DNA from: Lactobacillus psittaci DSM 15354
Lineage (GTDB): Bacteria > Bacillota > Bacilli > Lactobacillales > Lactobacillaceae
Direction: 5' to 3'
Assembly: GCF_000425905.1 (NCBI RefSeq)
Contig: NZ_AUEI01000007.1
Coordinates: 62,001-126,000 of the forward strand
Length of the DNA stretch: 64,000 nt
The notes beneath the pieces are model-generated. The model was not told where the DNA came from, searched no databases, and was given only the letters and a program-made list of their open reading frames with translations. This document shows positions 18,829 to 29,666 of the stretch, in pieces. Position 1 is the stretch's first letter. Every line of letters begins with the position of its first letter. A program made the position numbers and the translations under genes.

Positions 18829-20188
18829 ACTTATTCTTTTTAGGGCTGCGAAGATAACGAATTGAACCATTTTTTACATACTTTTGAAATGCTTGATAGA
18901 GTGGATCAAAGATTTGAAGTTCATCGCTATTTTTTAGCATAACCTTAGGGAAGAAGAAGCGCTCATCACCTTGGGTAGTGCCGTTTAAGGCTTTAACTAG
19001 TGGTGATAGCTGACTAAGTTCAATTAAGCTACCATCATCTTGCATAATTTCAATTTGAGAGTGGGCGTTTTTGCCACTTGGCTTGTATGCATCGTAAGGT
19101 TCATCAAAAGCGGAAGTGACTGCTGTATAGTAATTAGGATCGAATCCTGCTTCTTTAATATAGACTTTTAATTTAGATAAAAGATTCTTAGTTTCCTTGT
19201 CAATTTTGGCACTAGCAAATGGCTTACGGAAAAGATATCTAGTAGCCAGATCTGCTAAAATCTCATCACCAGAATTACGCCACATTGAGAAATTAGTTTC
19301 CATCACGCCATCATCAATTTCTAAGTAATCATCTAGGTTCCACTTTCCTGCTAAAAAGGCAGCTAAGTTTGGAGTAACAGGTAAGGTTCCTTGTTGATAA
19401 ACGAATTTTGCCCGTTTGAGCAGTTGATTTAAGACTACTTCAAGTGAACGATTAATGCGGTGAAAATATACTTGTTGATACATTTGATAACGACTAACAA
19501 TATAATCTTCTACGGCATGCATCCCATTATTGGTAAAGCAAATGCCATCCGCATAAGGTCGAATTACGCGTAGTAATCGTTCTAAGTCAAAACTACCATA
19601 AGTTACACCGGTAAAGTAGGCATCCCGCCTTAAATAGTCCATTCTGTCGGCATCAGCTTGACTTGAAATCAATTTGACTACTTGTGGATTAGGATAAGTT
19701 TTAGCAATTACACTAGCAACAGCTTCGGGAAAGTTGGGATCAACTTCACGTAATACTTGATTTAATTCGGAATTTGAATCTGTGATAATTTGACAACCAA
19801 TTTTTTCATGATTAGTGCCAAATAGATGTTCAAAAGTGTGAGAATATGGACCATGACCAATATCGTGTAATAAGGCAGCACACTCAGCTACTAGCTGCTC
19901 TTCTGGATTCCAAAGGCCATCACCAGCTTTTTGGCTAGGGTAACGTTGTGCAAAAATATTACAAATGCGTCGAGTTAATTCATATACTCCGAGATTATGT
20001 TCAAAACGAGTATGGTGAGCTCCAGGAAAGACATAACTTGTAGGACCTAATTGTTTAATTCTACGTAAACGTTGAAATTCCTTGGTATTAATAATATCTA
20101 AAATAACTTTCTCTTCAATATGAACATAGCCATGGACTGGATCGCGAAGTTCAACCGGTTCTGCTAACTTGTTTGAGTGAAAAAACAT
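18827..20188 (-). CDS. HD superfamily phosphohydrolase (YwfO-like)
   Basis: This 453-residue protein has the N-terminal signature LRDPVHGYVHIEE and an HD metal site with HTRFEHNLGVYEL and the doublet HDIGHGPYSHTFEH. That is typical of the SAMHD1/YwfO family. Bacterial members can hydrolyse dNTPs or other nucleotides; the substrate here is not determined. The start follows AAGGGG. It is the only gene on the minus strand in this stretch. Confidence 0.9.
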   Translation of the reverse strand: MFFHSNKLAEPVELRDPVHGYVHIEEKVILDIINTKEFQRLRRIKQLGPTSYVFPGAHHTRFEHNLGVYELTRRICNIFAQRYPSQKAGDGLWNPEEQLVAECAALLHDIGHGPYSHTFEHLFGTNHEKIGCQIITDSNSELNQVLREVDPNFPEAVASVIAKTYPNPQVVKLISSQADADRMDYLRRDAYFTGVTYGSFDLERLLRVIRPYADGICFTNNGMHAVEDYIVSRYQMYQQVYFHRINRSLEVVLNQLLKRAKFVYQQGTLPVTPNLAAFLAGKWNLDDYLEIDDGVMETNFSMWRNSGDEILADLATRYLFRKPFASAKIDKETKNLLSKLKVYIKEAGFDPNYYTAVTSAFDEPYDAYKPSGKNAHSQIEIMQDDGSLIELSQLSPLVKALNGTTQGDERFFFPKVMLKNSDELQIFDPLYQAFQKYVKNGSIRYLRSPKKNK

Positions 20189-20216
20189 TTTTTGCCCCTT
20201 CGTTTTAGTTAATTTT

Positions 20217-20246
20217 TTGACAAAAATTAGGTAAAATGGATACAGT
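20217..20246 (+). promoter_or_regulatory. Probable promoter of the DUF1934-rpoE unit
   Basis: A perfect TTGACA (20217-20222) is followed after 18 bases by TACAGT (20241-20246), 55 bases before the TTG start at 20302. Confidence 0.55.
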
Positions 20247-20301
20247 TAAGATTATAGCAAAAAAACTGATAAGATGTTGATATAGTAAGATAGAGGACGA
20301 T

Positions 20302-20703
20302 TTGAAAGAAGTTAAGTTAAAATTCAAGAGTACAATTAAGCAAGAAAATGATAGTGAAACTTTTGAAAAAGAGGCGATAGCAGAAGTGGAAGAACTAACT
20401 TCTGGCTTTAGAATTAAGTATTTGGAAGATCAAGAGATTCCTGTCAAAATGCTAATTAAGGACCAAAAATTAATTATTAATCGTGGCTTTATGCCAAGCA
20501 ATTATTCTTTGCTAAAATTAGAACTAGGAGAAAAGAAGAATTGTAAATATGTCGTTAATAATCGGCAAATGGATTTAACTAGTGTTACAAATCGCTTACA
20601 AGTAACGAAAATTGACGAAAAAACTAAGATAGAAGTTGAATATGACCTCTTTAGTGGGCTATACTTAGTAGGTAACTATGCTGTTTCGTTGCTTTTTTCT
20701 TAA
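20302..20703 (+). CDS. DUF1934 family beta-barrel protein (YwiB-like)
   Basis: This 133-residue protein has a beta-strand pattern, rich in Lys and Glu, with a final YDLFSGLYLVGNYAVSLLF segment of the DUF1934 calycin-like family. The cellular role is unknown. The start is TTG with GAGG eight bases upstream. It lies 47 bases before rpoE with no terminator between, so both are probably cotranscribed. Confidence 0.82.
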   Translation: MKEVKLKFKSTIKQENDSETFEKEAIAEVEELTSGFRIKYLEDQEIPVKMLIKDQKLIINRGFMPSNYSLLKLELGEKKNCKYVVNNRQMDLTSVTNRLQVTKIDEKTKIEVEYDLFSGLYLVGNYAVSLLFS

Positions 20704-20750
20704 AAAATGCGTAAAATAGAAAAGATTGATTTTAGAGAGGACGTTTTACT

Positions 20751-21299
20751 GTGGGATTAGCTGATTTTGAAGGTAAAAAACGCGAAGAACTTTCAATGAT
20801 TGAAGTTGCACGTGCAATCTTAGAAGACCACGGCAAGCGGATGGCCTTTGCAGATATCGTAAATGCAGTTCAAGAATTCTTAGGTACTAGTGATGAAGAA
20901 ATTCGTGAACGCTTGCCTCAATTTTATACTGATATGAATACTGATGGTGAATTTATCTCAATGGGTGATAACGTTTGGGCACTTCGATCATGGTTCCCAT
21001 ACGAATCTGTTGATGAAGAAGTTAACCATCCAGAAGATGAAGATGATGAACCACGCAAGAAGCATCATAAAAAGGTTAATGCCTTTATTGCAAGTAGTGA
21101 TGACGACGATATCATTGACTACGATTCAGATGATCCAGAAGATGATGATTTGGATGCTGACGAAGATGATAATGCAGATGACTTTGATGCAGCAGATGAT
21201 GATGATTTCGATGATGCAGATGATGAAGAATTACCTGATGGTATTGAAGGTCAATTGTCAGAACTTGATGATGAAGATGATGACGAAGACGACGAATAA
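20751..21299 (+). CDS. rpoE: RNA polymerase delta subunit
   Basis: The delta subunit of Firmicute RNA polymerase promotes recycling and stringency of promoter selection. Residues 1-90 form the folded HARE-HTH domain (MIEVARAILEDHGKRMAF). Residues from about 95 on are an extremely acidic Asp/Glu tail, interrupted only by a small basic KKHHKK patch. It is 182 residues long, with a GTG start preceded by GAGAGGA. It is directly upstream of pyrG, as in Bacillus. Confidence 0.96.
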   Translation: MGLADFEGKKREELSMIEVARAILEDHGKRMAFADIVNAVQEFLGTSDEEIRERLPQFYTDMNTDGEFISMGDNVWALRSWFPYESVDEEVNHPEDEDDEPRKKHHKKVNAFIASSDDDDIIDYDSDDPEDDDLDADEDDNADDFDAADDDDFDDADDEELPDGIEGQLSELDDEDDDEDDE

Positions 21300-21305
21300 T
21301 TTAAC

Positions 21306-21334
21306 TTGACTCTTCAACTAAAAGTCTATATTAT
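21306..21334 (+). promoter_or_regulatory. pyrG promoter with a GGGC start
   Basis: TTGACT (21306-21311) and TATTAT (21329-21334) are exactly 17 bases apart. Seven bases further the sequence GGGC (21342-21345) is in position to be the transcription start, as in pyrG genes controlled by reiterative G addition. Confidence 0.8.
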
Positions 21335-21341
21335 TTTATGT

Positions 21342-21405
21342 GGGCCCCTTATTGGGCACTTACTAATGATTATTATTAGCCCCCTTCCTTGAAGGGAGCT
21401 TTTTT
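21342..21405 (+). promoter_or_regulatory. pyrG leader, CTP-sensitive attenuator
   Basis: The leader would begin GGGCCCC and run into a terminator whose 5' arm is pyrimidine-rich: GCCCCCTTCC (21379-21388). In the established Bacillus pyrG mechanism, CTP shortage makes polymerase add extra G residues at the GGGC start. The poly-G tail then pairs with the C/U-rich arm and prevents termination. All parts are present here in correct order and spacing; function is inferred. Confidence 0.75.
21378..21405 (+). terminator. Terminator in the pyrG leader
   Basis: AGCCCCCTTC and GAAGGGAGCT form the stem, with one C-A mismatch, followed by TTTTT. It lies between the pyrG promoter and gene and probably acts as attenuator; it could also end rpoE readthrough. 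Confidence 0.88.
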
Positions 21406-21426
21406 GTTTTTTCTTAAATTTGATAA

Positions 21427-23058
<1,632 letters not shown>

Positions 23059-23078
23059 TTGTAAAATACCAAATTGTT

Positions 23079-23115
23079 AAAAAACAAGAGGTTTAGCATC
23101 TTCCTCTTGTTTTTT
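23079..23115. terminator. Rho-independent terminator after pyrG
   Basis: AAAAAACAAGAGG and CCTCTTGTTTTTT pair over 13 bases with an 11-base loop. Confidence 0.9.
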
Positions 23116-23176
23116 AATCCGTTTTCTTATAACATTTAAATGATACATTGAAAATAGAAAAGGATTGTTTTCCCCA

Positions 23177-24442
23177 ATGAAGCAAATGATAATTCATGGT
23201 GGAAAACCACTAAAAGGTGATGTTTGGATTGGTGGAGCTAAAAACTCAACTGTTTCACTCATCCCAGCAGCTATCCTCTCAAGAACTCCAGTAACTTTAG
23301 AATGTGTTCCTAGAATTGCTGATGTCGACAATTTGATGGACTTACTCCATGAGATGGATGTTAAGTGTGATTTCAAAGAAACAACATTACACATTGACCC
23401 CACAGCTATTAAGATGAGTCCGCTCCCTGCTGGTAAGATTAAGAGTCTACGTGCATCTTACTACTTTATGGGAGCATTACTTGGGAGATTTGGCAAGGCA
23501 GTAGTTGGTTTTCCTGGTGGCGATGATATTGGACCTCGCCCAATCGATCAACATATTAAGGGTTTTGAAGCTTTAGGAGCTACTGTTAAGAATGAAAATG
23601 ACCAAATTGTCATCTCCGCACCAGAAGGAGGATTAACTGGTAACGATATTGACTTGGCAATGCCTTCAGTGGGAGCAACTGTAAACATTATTATGGCTAG
23701 TGTCACAGCGCATGGTCAAACAGTGATTAAAAATGCAGCCAAGGAACCAGAAATTATCGATCTTGCTACTTTCTTAAATAATATGGGAGCAGTTATTCGT
23801 GGTGCTGGTACCGATACGATTAGAATCGATGGAGTAGAAAAGATTGCTTCTAAGATACCCCATACAATTATTCCAGATAGAATTGAAGCTGGTACGTACA
23901 TTTCACTTGCAGCTTGTATTGGTGATGGGATTAGAATTCATAATATTATTGAAGAACACCTTGATTCATATCTAGCTAAGGTAGAAGAAATGGGTGTAGT
24001 TATTGATGCAGATGAAGACTCACTTTTTGTTTACCCCGCTGGTGACTTAAAGATGGTTCAAGTCAAGACTAACCCTTATCCTGGATTTGCGACAGACTTA
24101 CAGCAACCGATTACACCATTACTGCTTTCTGCTAAGAGTGGAGAAGGCGTAATTATTGATAATATTTATCCTAAACGAGTTCGTCATATTCCAGAACTTC
24201 AAAAAATGGGTGCCGATATTAAAGTTGAAGATAATATTATTTTGGTTCATCCAACTAGTGAATTACATGGAGCGCGCGTTCACGCAGATGAAATTCGAGC
24301 AGGTGCATCATTAATGATTGCCGGTTTAATGGCTGATGGTGAAACTGTAATTGACAATGCGGATAATATTTTAAGAGGATATGATCGTGTTGAAGAAAAG
24401 TTACGCAAGTTAGGTGCTGATGTAACTATTCAAAATGCATAA
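23177..24442 (+). CDS. murA: UDP-GlcNAc 1-carboxyvinyltransferase, Cys-to-Asp type
   Basis: MurA transfers enolpyruvate from PEP to UDP-GlcNAc, the first committed step of peptidoglycan synthesis. The protein (421 residues) keeps Lys22-Asn23 in GGAKNS, the catalytic Asp in FATDLQQP and the loop Arg. However, the loop that normally reads GGCxIG with the fosfomycin-binding Cys reads GGDDIG (residues 114-119), so the nucleophile position is Asp116. Asp at this place is known to keep activity and to give fosfomycin resistance. The locus after pyrG corresponds to murZ/murAB of Bacillus. ATG at 23177 is used; a TTG at 23165 is too close to the AAGGA site. Confidence 0.94.
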   Translation: MKQMIIHGGKPLKGDVWIGGAKNSTVSLIPAAILSRTPVTLECVPRIADVDNLMDLLHEMDVKCDFKETTLHIDPTAIKMSPLPAGKIKSLRASYYFMGALLGRFGKAVVGFPGGDDIGPRPIDQHIKGFEALGATVKNENDQIVISAPEGGLTGNDIDLAMPSVGATVNIIMASVTAHGQTVIKNAAKEPEIIDLATFLNNMGAVIRGAGTDTIRIDGVEKIASKIPHTIIPDRIEAGTYISLAACIGDGIRIHNIIEEHLDSYLAKVEEMGVVIDADEDSLFVYPAGDLKMVQVKTNPYPGFATDLQQPITPLLLSAKSGEGVIIDNIYPKRVRHIPELQKMGADIKVEDNIILVHPTSELHGARVHADEIRAGASLMIAGLMADGETVIDNADNILRGYDRVEEKLRKLGADVTIQNA

Positions 24443-24449
24443 TATTTAG

Positions 24450-24480
24450 AAAGCTTACCCTAGGTATGGGTAAGCTTTTT
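24450..24480 (+). terminator. Rho-independent terminator after murA
   Basis: AAAGCTTACCC and GGGTAAGCTTT pair over 11 bases around TAGGTAT and lead into T residues. Confidence 0.92.
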
Positions 24481-24538
24481 ATTTGGTATAGGAGTATAAA
24501 AAGATTGAACGTGTAACAAAAATAAGCCCATATTTTTA

Positions 24539-24566
24539 TTGTATTCAAAAAGTAAAATGGTAAAGT
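24539..24566 (+). promoter_or_regulatory. Possible promoter of the MFS gene
   Basis: TTGTAT and TAAAGT are 16 bases apart. An inverted repeat AAAAATA/TATTTTT (24518-24537) sits just upstream and could be an operator, but the AT-rich context makes this weak. Confidence 0.35.
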
Positions 24567-24590
24567 AAGAATTGTTTATAGGAGGAGAAC

Positions 24591-25772
24591 ATGAAATATA
24601 ATAAAAATAGTCTACTATTTAGGGTTTCATTATTATCGATTTCATTCTTACTTTTAATCGCTCCAGCAGTTTCAGCTGTGTTGCCATTAATGATTCCCGT
24701 GTTTAAGAATGTTAGTCGGGTAAATATTGAAAGTTTAGTTACTGTTCCAAATTTTGGAATTGTGTTTGGCTTAATTGTTAGCCCATTTTTGGTTAAATTA
24801 CTTGATAAAAAGAAGACCGTTATCATCGGGCTAATTATATTTTTATTGGGTGGGACCTTCCCAATGTATGCCACTAACTTTAATCTGATTGTGATATCAA
24901 GAATTATCTTAGGCTTTGGAATTGGCTTATTTAACTCATTAGCTTTTTCTTTAATTGCTCAATTTTATGATAGCGATGAAGAAAGAGCTACTATGTTAGG
25001 CTTTCAAAATATGATTGGTGGCTTAGGATCAGCTTTTGCTTCATTTGTTTTAAGCTGGTTAATTACTATCAGTTGGCATATGGCTTTTGCTGTTTACTTA
25101 TTGGCCATCCCAGTCTTAATTTTATTTGCTTTAGTCATTCCTGATGATAAAGTAGTTGAACATGTTACTAAGGAGACTGAAACTAAGTCTAAAGAAAATC
25201 AGAAACTTAATCCAAAGCTTTATGCAATTTGGCTTTGTTTCTTCTTATTCTTTATGTTTTATGTTTCAAATTCATACAAGGTGCCACAATTAGTAACTAG
25301 TGAAAGATTAGGTAACATGAGTCAATATTCTGCTATGATGGGGATTACCGTTTTATGCCGGTTGCCACTTGGCGCTGCTTTCGGGATTATTTTTAAGAAG
25401 TTACATAAACTAGTTTTACCAGTTGGTTTGTCTATGATGGTAATTAGTTTTTGGTGCTACAGTTTTGCTCAAAGCATGGCTATGATTTTTATCGGTGCTT
25501 TAATTTTGAGCTTTGCGATTCCAATGGTTATTCCATATTTCTACAACTGGATTTCTTGGACCGCATCAAAAGAAAATGTAAATATTGCAACTACTGTAGC
25601 TTTAGTTGGTATTAACTTAGCATCTACTGCGTCACCATTTGTAGTTAACTTCTTAACTCATTTAATGGGTAACACTACACCAAGAGCTGCTTTGTTGTTA
25701 GCTAGTGGCGTGTTACTGGCAATTGCGATTTATGCAGTTATCGAATTTATGCATGACAAAAAACAGGCTTAA
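24591..25772 (+). CDS. MFS transporter
   Basis: This 393-residue protein has 12 predicted membrane segments in two halves with a charged central loop (about residues 185-210, KETETKSKENQK). It is a major facilitator of the YfkF/CynX-like drug or sugar group; no substrate motif is decisive. RBS AGGAGGAG precedes the ATG. It lies upstream of a GH1 glycosidase, so sugar or glycoside uptake is possible, though a terminator separates the two genes. Confidence 0.82.
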   Translation: MKYNKNSLLFRVSLLSISFLLLIAPAVSAVLPLMIPVFKNVSRVNIESLVTVPNFGIVFGLIVSPFLVKLLDKKKTVIIGLIIFLLGGTFPMYATNFNLIVISRIILGFGIGLFNSLAFSLIAQFYDSDEERATMLGFQNMIGGLGSAFASFVLSWLITISWHMAFAVYLLAIPVLILFALVIPDDKVVEHVTKETETKSKENQKLNPKLYAIWLCFFLFFMFYVSNSYKVPQLVTSERLGNMSQYSAMMGITVLCRLPLGAAFGIIFKKLHKLVLPVGLSMMVISFWCYSFAQSMAMIFIGALILSFAIPMVIPYFYNWISWTASKENVNIATTVALVGINLASTASPFVVNFLTHLMGNTTPRAALLLASGVLLAIAIYAVIEFMHDKKQA

Positions 25773-25786
25773 AAATAGAAAAAAGT

Positions 25787-25817
25787 AAGTCTCTTGATTT
25801 TTTCAGGAGACTTTTTT
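25787..25817 (+). terminator. Rho-independent terminator after the MFS gene
   Basis: AAGTCTC-TGA and TCA-GAGACTT form the stem with one T-G wobble, followed by TTTTTT. The GH1 gene begins 26 bases further, so partial readthrough is possible. Confidence 0.75.
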
Positions 25818-25839
25818 GCTAAAAGAAAAAAAGAGGTAA

Positions 25840-27276
<1,437 letters not shown>

Positions 27277-27307
27277 TAAAAGATTTAGCTTAAATAGGGG
27301 TATAAGT

Positions 27308-28108
27308 TTGAAAAAAGATACAATTAAGGTGGTCTTTATCAATTGGGGAATTGTGATGGCTAGTTTTACGATATTAGCTATCGGCTTAATGTTAATTGAA
27401 GAATTTTTGATAGAAGCCCATATTTTGCCAATTAGCTATAGCTGGCTGCTAGTACTTTTGCGATATGTATTGGCAGTTTATTTATTATGGATATTTAATC
27501 AAAAGATTGTGCAAGTTAAGCTTAATTTCAAGTTTAAGTTGAATAAAGTAAGCCTCCCTCCCTATCTGATAGCTGTAATTTATGTGGTATACAACTTGAC
27601 TGGCGCTCAAATTAAACTAAAAACTAATGATCAAATTACTACTTTTTTGTTTTGCCTTGGGCCAGGGATTTTTGAAGAAATTTGGTTTAGAGGGATTATC
27701 TTTAAAAAGCTGAGAAAGATTAGCCATAATAATAAATTAGTTATGCCAATATTGCTGAGTAGTTTTTTGTTTGCGGCAGTGCATCTCTTAGTACCAGATT
27801 ATTTAGATATAGGTGCTTTGACGATACAAGCTGTGACTGCCTTTGTTAACGGAATTTTATTTGCTGTTGTCTATTTAGTAAGCAATAACTTAGTATTGCC
27901 AATAGCGATGCATTTTTCAGCAAATGTTTTATCTTTTTTTGGAGCAGGAAATCCATTTTTACCTAAAGAGATTAGTGATTGGCTATTTTATCAATTGAAT
28001 AATTGGCAATATGCTTTGCTAGAAGTAGTAGTTAAGTTAAGCTTAGCTTTATTGATTTGGGGATTATATTATTTTGAAAAGCGGAGAAAAAAAGAGCTCA
28101 CATACTAG
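27308..28108 (+). CDS. CPBP family intramembrane metalloprotease
   Basis: This 266-residue protein has about seven hydrophobic segments and complete CPBP (Abi/CAAX protease-like) motifs: EEIWFRG near residue 140, FAAVH about 30 residues later and the final MHFSANV. Such proteins include prenyl-protein proteases and bacteriocin self-immunity proteins; the target here is unknown. The start chosen is TTG at 27308 with AGGGG eight to twelve bases upstream; an in-frame ATG at 27260 overlaps the GH1 gene and is less likely. It is probably cotranscribed with the GH1 gene. Confidence 0.8.
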   Translation: MKKDTIKVVFINWGIVMASFTILAIGLMLIEEFLIEAHILPISYSWLLVLLRYVLAVYLLWIFNQKIVQVKLNFKFKLNKVSLPPYLIAVIYVVYNLTGAQIKLKTNDQITTFLFCLGPGIFEEIWFRGIIFKKLRKISHNNKLVMPILLSSFLFAAVHLLVPDYLDIGALTIQAVTAFVNGILFAVVYLVSNNLVLPIAMHFSANVLSFFGAGNPFLPKEISDWLFYQLNNWQYALLEVVVKLSLALLIWGLYYFEKRRKKELTY

Positions 28109-28120
28109 TGGGCTCTTTTT
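28089..28120. terminator. Bidirectional terminator between the CPBP gene and pepD
   Basis: AAAAAGAGCTCAC and GTGGGCTCTTTTT pair over 13 positions with a single T-G wobble; A and T runs suit both convergent genes. Confidence 0.9.
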
Positions 28121-28128
28121 CATTAATC

Positions 28129-29553
28129 TTAATCAAGCAAGTCGTATTTCAAAGTCATTAAACCATGTCCTTCATCAACCATTTGACCAAGTAATTCTAC
28201 TGTATTGCTATAAACAACTTCTGCCATTTTATCATTTGCAGCTTCAAGTTTAGTTTGTAAGTCTTTGCCAGATAAATCTTTAACTGTTGTATCAGTATCG
28301 TGTTGAATCTTGTGACAAGCTGCCAAACTCTTTTGTTCAAAGTCAGCTTCTAATTCACCGTATACGCGGTAGTTAGTATCACCTAATTGAGCTGCTAACT
28401 TGTTTATCCAGAAAATCTTGGTTAAATCAAATTTAGGAGTTGTTTGCCAGCTAATAGGGGTAGTGGTGATATTAGTATAGAATGGCACAAAAGTATTAAA
28501 GGTATTAGGACCAAAGGCTAACCATTGAACACCAGCAATTTCAGCAGGAACGTTGTTTCTAATTTGGAGGACGTGAGTTTCAAAGTTACGGTTGATACCT
28601 ATTGGACGGAAAGTTTTCTTTTGTTCAGCAGTACCTTGATCGCCATAGGCATCATAAGGGGTGTCTTGGTAGTGAGAACTTTCAGCCCATTTAATATCTT
28701 CTAAGCTGATTTTACGGTTAGCATGGCAGATGAATGGTTGGTCTTGATCACTAGGCTTACCACCGAATTCAGGGTTAAAGAAGTTGTGAATATACCAAGC
28801 ACGTGGGTTATTGTAGTGGGCATCTTTAATGGTTGAGGAGCCAAAAATGTGACGTAAGTTGTAACCTTCAAAGTCAGGATTTAGGTTATAATTCTCAATT
28901 AATTCCTTTAAATCACTTGAGCAGACGAAGTCAGGGTCATCAAATTTAAATTCATCAATGTTCAAACGGTTAGGAGCGATTACATAAGCATCATCAGGGA
29001 TACGACGTGCTGCCCAGTGGTGACCACCGATAGTTTCAAGATACCAAACTTCATCTTTATCAGAAAAAGCCATCCCATTCATTTCATAAGTACCATATTT
29101 TTCAAGTAAGTAGCCAACCCGCTTAACGCCATCTCTAGCTGAATGGATGTATGGCAAGGTTAAAGTGACAAAGTCTTCTTCACCTAGACCGCCTTCTTCA
29201 GTAGTTAAGAGCGGATCAATTCCTTGGATTCTAGAATTAGTGGTAATAGTTTCAGTAGCAGTCATGGCTACATTTTCGGAGTTAATGCCAGCTGCAGCCC
29301 AAATTCCATTTTCACCGCTAACATCTGGAGCACTAGTGTAGCGAAGGGGATTTAAGGCTAAGTCTTCATCATCAATAACCTGCTTACTAATCACACTTTG
29401 ATAGTGTTTAGGTTGCTCACTGGGATTAACAACTTTAAATCCTTCAGGGATAATAGTGCGGCCACCATCTTCACTTCTGGCAATCATGGTTGAACCATCA
29501 ATTGTGGCATTTTTACCAACTAAGATTGTTGTACATTCAGTTTGTTTTTTCAT
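28129..29553 (-). CDS. pepD: C69 family dipeptidase
   Basis: PepD enzymes of lactobacilli cleave a broad range of dipeptides in the cytoplasm, completing peptide use. The protein (474 residues) belongs to the Ntn-hydrolase C69 family. The N-terminus is MKKQTECTTILVG, in which Cys7 is the expected nucleophile, followed by DGSTMIARSEDGG with the conserved ARSED core. An upstream-adjacent GAAGAAGG serves as ribosome binding site. It is monocistronic. Paralogues are common in lactobacilli, so the exact PepD subtype is uncertain. Confidence 0.93.
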   Translation of the reverse strand: MKKQTECTTILVGKNATIDGSTMIARSEDGGRTIIPEGFKVVNPSEQPKHYQSVISKQVIDDEDLALNPLRYTSAPDVSGENGIWAAAGINSENVAMTATETITTNSRIQGIDPLLTTEEGGLGEEDFVTLTLPYIHSARDGVKRVGYLLEKYGTYEMNGMAFSDKDEVWYLETIGGHHWAARRIPDDAYVIAPNRLNIDEFKFDDPDFVCSSDLKELIENYNLNPDFEGYNLRHIFGSSTIKDAHYNNPRAWYIHNFFNPEFGGKPSDQDQPFICHANRKISLEDIKWAESSHYQDTPYDAYGDQGTAEQKKTFRPIGINRNFETHVLQIRNNVPAEIAGVQWLAFGPNTFNTFVPFYTNITTTPISWQTTPKFDLTKIFWINKLAAQLGDTNYRVYGELEADFEQKSLAACHKIQHDTDTTVKDLSGKDLQTKLEAANDKMAEVVYSNTVELLGQMVDEGHGLMTLKYDLLD

Positions 29554-29610
29554 AAGTTTTGCCTTCTTCTTTTAAGTTCTTCTCTATTGTAAGAAAAAAA
29601 GCGTAGAGAT

Positions 29611-29640
29611 AAAAGAAAAGCTTGAGTTAAATACTCAAGC
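29611..29640 (-). terminator. Rho-independent terminator after pbuX
   Basis: On the minus strand GCTTGAGT and ACTCAAGC pair around ATTTA and continue into TTTTCTTTT. It ends the xpt-pbuX operon. Confidence 0.85.
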
Positions 29641-29666
29641 CATTAAAAAATGTATAGTTATTACTT

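Noticed and set aside
20944-21309. Plus-strand ORF inside rpoE, Met-rich
   Set aside because: It is the out-of-frame reading of the Asp/Glu (GAT/GAA) tail of the delta subunit and is low-complexity, with no own start signals.
24518-24537. Inverted repeat AAAAATA/TATTTTT upstream of the MFS gene as operator
   Set aside because: In such AT-rich DNA a seven-base repeat of A and T is expected often; it is mentioned only with the promoter.
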